Below are positions 5,050-7,880 of a stretch of 7,880 bases of DNA, one piece after another. Within the stretch, counting starts at the first letter, position 1. Every line of letters begins with the position of its first letter. The stretch lies in contig JAJZYI010000157.1 of NCBI GenBank assembly GCA_021798135.1, positions 1 through 7,880 of the forward strand. The letters are read 5' to 3'. Below the pieces are notes generated by a model, which saw only the letters and a program-made list of their open reading frames with translations, had not been told where the DNA came from and made no database searches. The position numbers were made by a program, and so were the translations under genes. Source of the DNA: Actinomycetes bacterium. GTDB taxonomy: Bacteria; Actinomycetota; Acidimicrobiia; Acidimicrobiales; UBA8190.

Positions 5050-6240
5050 TCAAGCGCCGGGGACCAGCACCAGGCAGCCGCTGTGGCCGCCGAACCCGAA
5101 GGCGTTGGCCACGACCGGTCCCGGAGCGAACGGGCGGGGCGACCGGGCGACCACGTCGACGTGCACCTCGGGGTCGACCCGGTCGCAGTTGGCCGTCGGC
5201 GGCACCTGGGCGCGCTCGAACGACAGCACGACGGAGATCGCCTGGAGCGGGCCGGCCGCCGCGAGCGGGTGCCCGGTCACCCCCTTGGTCGAGGTGACGG
5301 GCACCTCCTCGCCGAGCACGGCGGCGACGACGTCGGCCTCGAGCCGGTCGCGCCGGCGCTCGCCGGTGCCGTGTGCGTTCACGTGCACGATGTCGCCCGG
5401 CGACAACCGAGCGTCGGCCAGCGCGGCGACCAGGCAGGCCTGCTCCCCGGCCCCGGCCGGACCCCGTGCCGATCGTCGCGACGCGTCGGCGGTGACCGTG
5501 GCGTACCCGGCCACCCGGGCCAGCACCGTGGCACCTCGCGCCCTCGCCGCGCCCAGCTCCTCCAGCGCCAGGAACGCCGCGCCCTCGGCCAGCACGAAGC
5601 CGTCACGGTCGTCGTCGAACGGGCGCGAGGCGAGCTCGGGCGCGTCGTTGCGCCGGCTGAGCACCCCCATCCCGGCGAAGCCGGCGAGGCACGACCGCCG
5701 CACCGGCGCGTCGTAGCCGCCGGCCACCACCAGGTCCGCCCGCCCCTCGGCGATCGCTCGCGCCGCCTCGCCGACCGCCTGCGTGCCGCCCGCGCACGCC
5801 GCCACCACGCTCCGCGCCATCCCCGACCAGCCCGTCCGCAGCGCGACGACCGCGGCGGTCGCGTCCGGCACCACGATCGCCCGGTCCGGGGCGCCGCCGG
5901 CGACCACGGCGACGCCGCCGGTGCTGGTGGCCGTCACCACGCCGCAGCGGTCGTTGCGGTGCCCGTGCCGTCCCGCCGAGGCCACGGCCGCGGCCGCCGC
6001 TGCCACCCCGAGCCGGGCGGCCCGGTCCAGGTGGCCCATCCCGGCATCGGCCAGCCCGTCGTCGGGCTGGAGCTCCCGGACCTCGCAGGCGATGCGGCTG
6101 GGCAGCCCTCCGGCATCGGCCAGGGTCACCGGGCCGGCGAGGGTCCGGCCCCCGGTGAGCGCCGACCACAGCTCGGGTCCCGTCGACCCCGCGGCCGTGC
6201 GCATGCCGTACCCCACCACGGCGACAGGGCGACCGTGCAC
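5050..6240 (-). CDS. Beta-ketoacyl-ACP synthase, FabF/KAS II-like
   Basis: Condensing enzyme that would join an acyl thioester to malonyl-ACP in fatty-acid or polyketide synthesis. With the GTG at 6240 the protein has 396 aa and begins just before the RPVAVVGYGMRTAAG strand. The nucleophile is Cys149 (AACAGG), with His290 (NAHGTG), Lys319 (STKGVTGH) and His324 completing the KAS active site, and GFGG near the C-terminus (ANAFGFGGHSG). Compared with FabF, about a dozen residues are missing between STGG and the active-site Cys, and the usual NAHGTST reads NAHGTGE. No ACP, ketoreductase or other partner is in the window, so the pathway is unknown. The frame stays open upstream to a GTG at 6402, but residues from there are Pro/Ser/Arg-rich and unconserved; no ribosome-binding site decides between the starts. 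Confidence 0.88.
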   Translation of the reverse strand: MHGRPVAVVGYGMRTAAGSTGPELWSALTGGRTLAGPVTLADAGGLPSRIACEVRELQPDDGLADAGMGHLDRAARLGVAAAAAAVASAGRHGHRNDRCGVVTATSTGGVAVVAGGAPDRAIVVPDATAAVVALRTGWSGMARSVVAACAGGTQAVGEAARAIAEGRADLVVAGGYDAPVRRSCLAGFAGMGVLSRRNDAPELASRPFDDDRDGFVLAEGAAFLALEELGAARARGATVLARVAGYATVTADASRRSARGPAGAGEQACLVAALADARLSPGDIVHVNAHGTGERRRDRLEADVVAAVLGEEVPVTSTKGVTGHPLAAAGPLQAISVVLSFERAQVPPTANCDRVDPEVHVDVVARSPRPFAPGPVVANAFGFGGHSGCLVLVPGA

Positions 6241-6420
6241 CGACCTAGCGAGCCCGCCCGGCTCGCCCGCGGCCACGGGCCGCAGCAGTGCCGGCGACGG
6301 CGACGGGGAGGCCGTCGGAGGCCGGCACGAGGGTCCGCTGGCGCCCGGGGACCACGTCGGCCACGTCCCCGCCGTCCGGCCGTGCCGCACCCTCGGCACC
6401 ACGGGGCCCGCGACCAGTCA

Positions 6421-6541
6421 GCACCGCTCCGCCTCGCGTGCCAGGTGCTCGCCCACCGGGTGCACCGCTCCACCTCGCGTGCCAGGCGCTCGCCCACCGG
6501 GTGCACCGCTCCACCTCGCAGCCAGGTGCTGCCCACCGGGC
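6421..6541. repeat. 41-bp tandem repeat, three copies
   Basis: Units begin with GCACCGCTCC at 6421, 6462 and 6503. The first two differ at a few positions and the third has lost a couple of bases. The array lies just upstream of the ketosynthase gene, beyond the upstream alternative start at 6402. A period of 41 would shift a reading frame with every unit, so it is not coding. Confidence 0.92.
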
Positions 6542-6834
6542 GCAGGTGCCTGCATACCGGGGAAACGCATGCGGGCGGCACCGGGATGCACGGCGCTCGT
6601 CAACACCGGCGTTCCGCAACATCGATGCCAGTCGATAGCCATATGGATGTCCCCGATCGCCTGGGTGCATAGTGCTCGTCGCCCGCGCCTGCGCTGCCAC
6701 GTGGTGCGAAACGGTCACCGCCGTGCCCGGTCGCATTGCCGGGAAGCGTCGGCGCCGGCGGTGCGCCCCAAGGAGCCCGGCGCGACCGGGCCCCGGACCG
6801 AGGCGCCGCGCCACGGACGGACCGCGATCCCGTC

Positions 6835-6868
6835 GGGCCCACCCGGGCAACCGCCCGGGGGCGGGCCC
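6835..6868. other. Stem-loop 1 of the cluster
   Basis: CCCGGGC (6842-6848) pairs with GCCCGGG (6853-6859) around an AACC loop, enclosed by an outer GGGCCC pair (6835-6840 and 6863-6868). All pairs are G-C. Confidence 0.7.
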
Positions 6869-6882
6869 GCTCCCTGTCCGGG

Positions 6883-6914
6883 GCGTCACCTCCGACAGGC
6901 TACGGAGGTGACGC
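6883..6914. other. Stem-loop 2 of the cluster
   Basis: GCGTCACCTCCG (6883-6894) and CGGAGGTGACGC (6903-6914) form a perfect 12-bp stem with the 8-nt loop ACAGGCTA. Read on the minus strand the loop contains TAGCCT, identical to the -10 element of the phosphatase gene. Confidence 0.9.
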
Positions 6915-6917
6915 GCC

Positions 6918-6957
6918 GGTGCCCGTGCCCGGGGGGTGCCTCCCGGGCACGGGCACC
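6918..6957. other. Stem-loop 3 of the cluster, 16-bp perfect stem
   Basis: GGTGCCCGTGCCCGGG (6918-6933) pairs without mismatch with 6942-6957 around an 8-nt loop (GGGTGCCT). Only 3 nt separate it from stem-loop 2. This is the longest perfect inverted repeat in the window. Confidence 0.93.
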
Positions 6958-7025
6958 TCGCCTGCACGTCACCGTGCTCGGTTCCCACCACGATCATCCG
7001 CCGGTGCGGGTCCGACGGCCCGTCG

Positions 7026-7046
7026 CGCTGCCGTGTACCGGCAGCG
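7026..7046. other. Stem-loop 4 of the cluster
   Basis: CGCTGCCG (7026-7033) pairs perfectly with CGGCAGCG (7039-7046) around the loop TGTAC. Confidence 0.75.
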
Positions 7047-7075
7047 TCGGTACGCGTCGGCGACCACGCCACGAT

Positions 7076-7109
7076 CTCGTTGCCCGGCGGCGCGACGCCA
7101 GGCAACGAG
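7076..7109. other. Stem-loop 5 of the cluster
   Basis: CTCGTTGCC/GGCAACGAG gives 9 bp, then one C-A mismatch, then GGCG/CGCC, around a 6-nt loop GCGCGA (7090-7095). Arms are 7076-7089 and 7096-7109. The arms are not G/C-only, so the pairing is not explained by composition. Confidence 0.9.
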
Positions 7110-7111
7110 CA

Positions 7112-7142
7112 CCTGTCGGGAGCCCGCCTGGCTCCCGACAGG
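7112..7142. other. Stem-loop 6 of the cluster
   Basis: CCTGTCGGGAGCC (7112-7124) pairs perfectly with GGCTCCCGACAGG (7130-7142) around CGCCT. It begins 2 nt after stem-loop 5. Its right arm and flank (CTCCCGACAGGCCAC) resemble the loop side of stem-loop 2 (CTCCGACAGGCTAC). Confidence 0.92.
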
Positions 7143-7227
7143 CCACCGCATCGGCATGGACCCGACACCGTTGCGAACGTGCACCGGGTACATCTCGCCG
7201 ATCGTGCAGCGGCAGGTTACAGCTGTT

Positions 7228-7250
7228 GTCGCCGGAATCCGACCGGCGAC
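7228..7250. other. Stem-loop 7 of the cluster
   Basis: GTCGCCGG (7228-7235) pairs perfectly with CCGGCGAC (7243-7250) around the 7-nt loop AATCCGA. Confidence 0.75.
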
Positions 7251-7258
7251 CGATCGAA

Positions 7259-7274
7259 TGTTGCTGCGGCAACA
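7259..7274. other. Stem-loop 8 of the cluster
   Basis: TGTTGC (7259-7264) pairs with GCAACA (7269-7274) around TGCG, 8 nt after stem-loop 7. It is short, but half of its pairs are A-T, so it is not trivial in this composition. Confidence 0.55.
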
Positions 7275-7317
7275 GTGGCCACGACCCGCTCCCATGGTTC
7301 GTCGTGACCTGGTGCCG

Positions 7318-7344
7318 TCATCCCCAAGGCCAGGGCCACGGCAT
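7318..7344 (-). CDS. Candidate Trp/Pro mini-ORF (MPWPWPWG)
   Basis: On the minus strand GGGGGGAG (7351-7358) lies 6 nt before an ATG at 7344; the frame reads Met-Pro-Trp-Pro-Trp-Pro-Trp-Gly and stops at a TGA at 7320-7318. Three Trp codons in eight is striking and recalls attenuator leader peptides. The leftward transcript would run into the stem-loop cluster and then toward the ketosynthase gene. The underlying DNA is a short GGCCNN-type repetition, so chance is a serious alternative. Confidence 0.22.
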   Translation of the reverse strand: MPWPWPWG

Positions 7345-7396
7345 CGCTAGCTCCCCCCTTTCGCTGCACACAGGTAAAGCCGAATCGCACGGCTCA

Positions 7397-7443
7397 CCGA
7401 GCAGCTCCAACGACCGAGTGCATCGTGACGAGCTGGCTCACGG
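7397..7443. promoter_or_regulatory. Bulged inverted repeat upstream of the right-hand gene
   Basis: CCGAGCAGCTC (7397-7407) can pair with 7430-7443 with two small bulges, and inner ACGA/TCGT (7410-7413, 7423-7426) extends the structure. Direct repeats GGCTCACCGAG (7391-7401) and GGCTCACGGAG (7436-7446) flank it, so the same bases could instead be paired binding sites for a regulator. Confidence 0.4.
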
Positions 7444-7449
7444 AGAGTG

Positions 7450-7455
7450 TACGAT
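7450..7455 (+). promoter_or_regulatory. Candidate -10 element of the right-hand gene
   Basis: TACGAT fits TAnnnT and sits in a locally A/T-richer stretch; a -35-like GTGACG is at 7425-7430 with a long 19-nt spacer. It would give a leader of about 65 nt containing the palindrome at 7477-7495. Confidence 0.35.
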
Positions 7456-7476
7456 TCGACATCCGGGTTGCCATCA

Positions 7477-7495
7477 GCCAAAACGCGTATTTGGC
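7477..7495. promoter_or_regulatory. Operator-like palindrome
   Basis: GCCAAAACGCGTATTTGGC has perfect 6-bp arms GCCAAA/TTTGGC around a 7-bp centre containing ACGCGT. It is one of the few A/T-rich palindromes in the window and lies 31 nt before the ATG at 7527, a good place for a repressor dimer site. No cognate regulator can be named. Confidence 0.45.
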
Positions 7496-7526
7496 ATGAC
7501 GAGCCGGTGAGAGGCGGGGGATCGGC

Positions 7527-7880
7527 ATGAGGCGTGGTCGCAGCACCGGCGTGAACCCATCGGTCGGCAGCGGCGACGGCGCCGCCGACGGCCACCGCCA
7601 CCGCTACGGCACCAGCGGCAGCGGCAACGGCAACGGCGCCGCCGACGGCCACCGCCACCGCTACGGCACCAGCGGCGGCACAAGCGACCGCGCCGGCGGC
7701 GACTACGGCACCAGCGGCGGCACAAGCGACCGCGCCGGCGGCGACTACGGCACCGGCGGCGACTACGGCTACAGCGTCGGCACCGGCACCGGCACCGGCG
7801 GCGAGCCACGATGGACGGCGGTCAACCCGCTCGTCACCGCGGCGGCCGTGGCCGGCATCGCCGTCCTCGCGGTCGCCGGC
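7527..7880 (+). CDS. Putative membrane protein with Gly-rich repeat N-terminus (5' part)
   Basis: The frame opens at an ATG preceded by AGGCGGGGG with 6 nt spacing and stays open for 118 codons to the window end. Residues 1-17 are basic then neutral (MRRGRSTGVNPSVGSG). Residues 18-93 are tandem Gly/Asp/His/Tyr/Thr/Ser repeats (AADGHRHRYGTSG twice, then GGTSDRAGGDYGTS twice). From about 100 a hydrophobic segment begins (NPLVTAAAVAGIAVLAVAG), most likely the first membrane helix. Codons in the repeat end almost always in C. I do not recognise the family; the N-terminus would be a disordered cytoplasmic arm. A long regulated upstream region with its own palindrome suggests independent control. 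Confidence 0.72.
   Translation, partial: MRRGRSTGVNPSVGSGDGAADGHRHRYGTSGSGNGNGAADGHRHRYGTSGGTSDRAGGDYGTSGGTSDRAGGDYGTGGDYGYSVGTGTGTGGEPRWTAVNPLVTAAAVAGIAVLAVAG
7578..7760. repeat. In-frame 57-bp and 42-bp repeats in the right-hand gene
   Basis: GGCGCCGCCGACGGCCACCG begins at 7578 and again at 7635 (period 57 bp, 19 codons). A second unit starting GGCGGCACAAGCGACCGCGC begins at 7674 and 7716 (period 42 bp, 14 codons), with a shorter GGCGACTACGGC echo after it. Both periods are multiples of three and the reading frame is kept. Confidence 0.92.

Larger units (their letters stand above)
6241..7526. other. Long divergent intergenic region rich in stem-loops
   Basis: Nearly 1.3 kb separate the ketosynthase gene (leftward) from the next rightward gene. 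Frames through it give Arg/Pro-rich translations with uneven third-position GC, so no protein gene is accepted. Contents: 6241-6402, possible N-terminal extension of the synthase; 6421-6541, a 41-bp array; 6542-6834, mixed sequence with only small palindromes such as CCCGG/CCGGG at 6776-6790; 6835-7274, the stem-loop cluster annotated below; 7318-7344, a mini-ORF; 7397-7495, a bulged hairpin and an operator-like palindrome before the next gene. Confidence 0.7.

Noticed and set aside
6418..6642. Minus-strand small ORF of 74 codons starting MAIDWHRCCG
   Set aside because: It has a fair ribosome-binding site (GGGGA) but two thirds of it is the translated 41-bp array, which cannot hold a frame; no similarity recognised.
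6245..7168. Minus-strand frame of about 300 codons through the stem-loop cluster
   Set aside because: It passes through perfect inverted repeats and a 41-bp tandem array, has uneven third-position GC and an Arg-rich translation without recognisable motifs. Its end 4 nt before the synthase GTG is noted but is not enough.
6835..7274. RNase P RNA, tmRNA or SRP RNA
   Set aside because: None of the conserved sequence blocks of these RNAs that I know could be found on either strand; only the abundance of stems is similar.
7273..7279. GCCACTG on the minus strand, resembling the B12-box core of cobalamin riboswitches
   Set aside because: The other conserved elements of that riboswitch were not found at the expected distances, and no cobalamin-related gene is near.
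5083..7510. Two long plus-strand frames opposite the ketosynthase and into the intergenic region
   Set aside because: Arg/Pro/Ala-rich translations with no motif, antisense to a synthase with an intact active site; typical GC-rich shadow frames.

Overview
The window looks like chromosomal DNA of a high-GC actinobacterium. Codon third positions are strongly G/C-rich, GTG starts are used, and at least two genes lack a Shine-Dalgarno sequence but carry a TAG(G/C)CT -10-like hexamer exactly 7 nt before the ATG, the layout of leaderless actinobacterial transcripts. A member of the Acidimicrobiia would fit, but that is a guess from style, not from a marker gene.

Layout, left to right. (1) 3-41: last codons of a rightward gene, whose stop lies in the first unit of a 15-bp, 8-copy tandem array (31-150). 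(2) 256-1008 (+): TetR-family regulator; its 3' end including the stop is copied into a 46-bp tandem array. (3) 1224-1736 (+): four-helix DUF4395 membrane protein with two CxxC pairs, followed by strong terminator-like hairpins. (4) 1929-2531 (-): low-molecular-weight protein tyrosine phosphatase family protein, convergent with the DUF4395 gene. (5) 2532-2749: a two-copy 42-bp repeat and hairpins ending the next operon. (6) 4713-2750 (-): two-gene ABC-2 exporter operon, ATPase then permease, joined by a 4-bp GTGA overlap; the ATPase has an extra C-terminal tail of about 105 residues made of repeats. A candidate promoter and a 12-codon leader ORF with the best ribosome-binding site in the window precede it. 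(7) 5050-6240 (-): stand-alone FabF-like beta-ketoacyl-ACP synthase with its catalytic residues intact. (8) 6241-7526: about 1.3 kb between divergent genes, holding a 41-bp tandem array, a dense run of perfect or near-perfect stem-loops (arms of 6 to 16 bp), a Trp/Pro leader-like mini-ORF and an operator-like palindrome. (9) 7527-7880 (+): start of a new gene running off the window, with a Gly/Ser/Asp/Tyr repeat N-terminus and then a membrane segment.

The named genes are ordinary accessory functions (regulation, envelope redox or sulfur metabolism, phosphatase signalling, efflux, lipid or polyketide condensation) and do not form one obvious pathway. The unusual content is between and at the edges of genes: seven locally born minisatellites of unrelated sequence at gene boundaries, two of which are translated in frame, and the stem-loop cluster at 6835-7274, the best candidate for an undescribed element.
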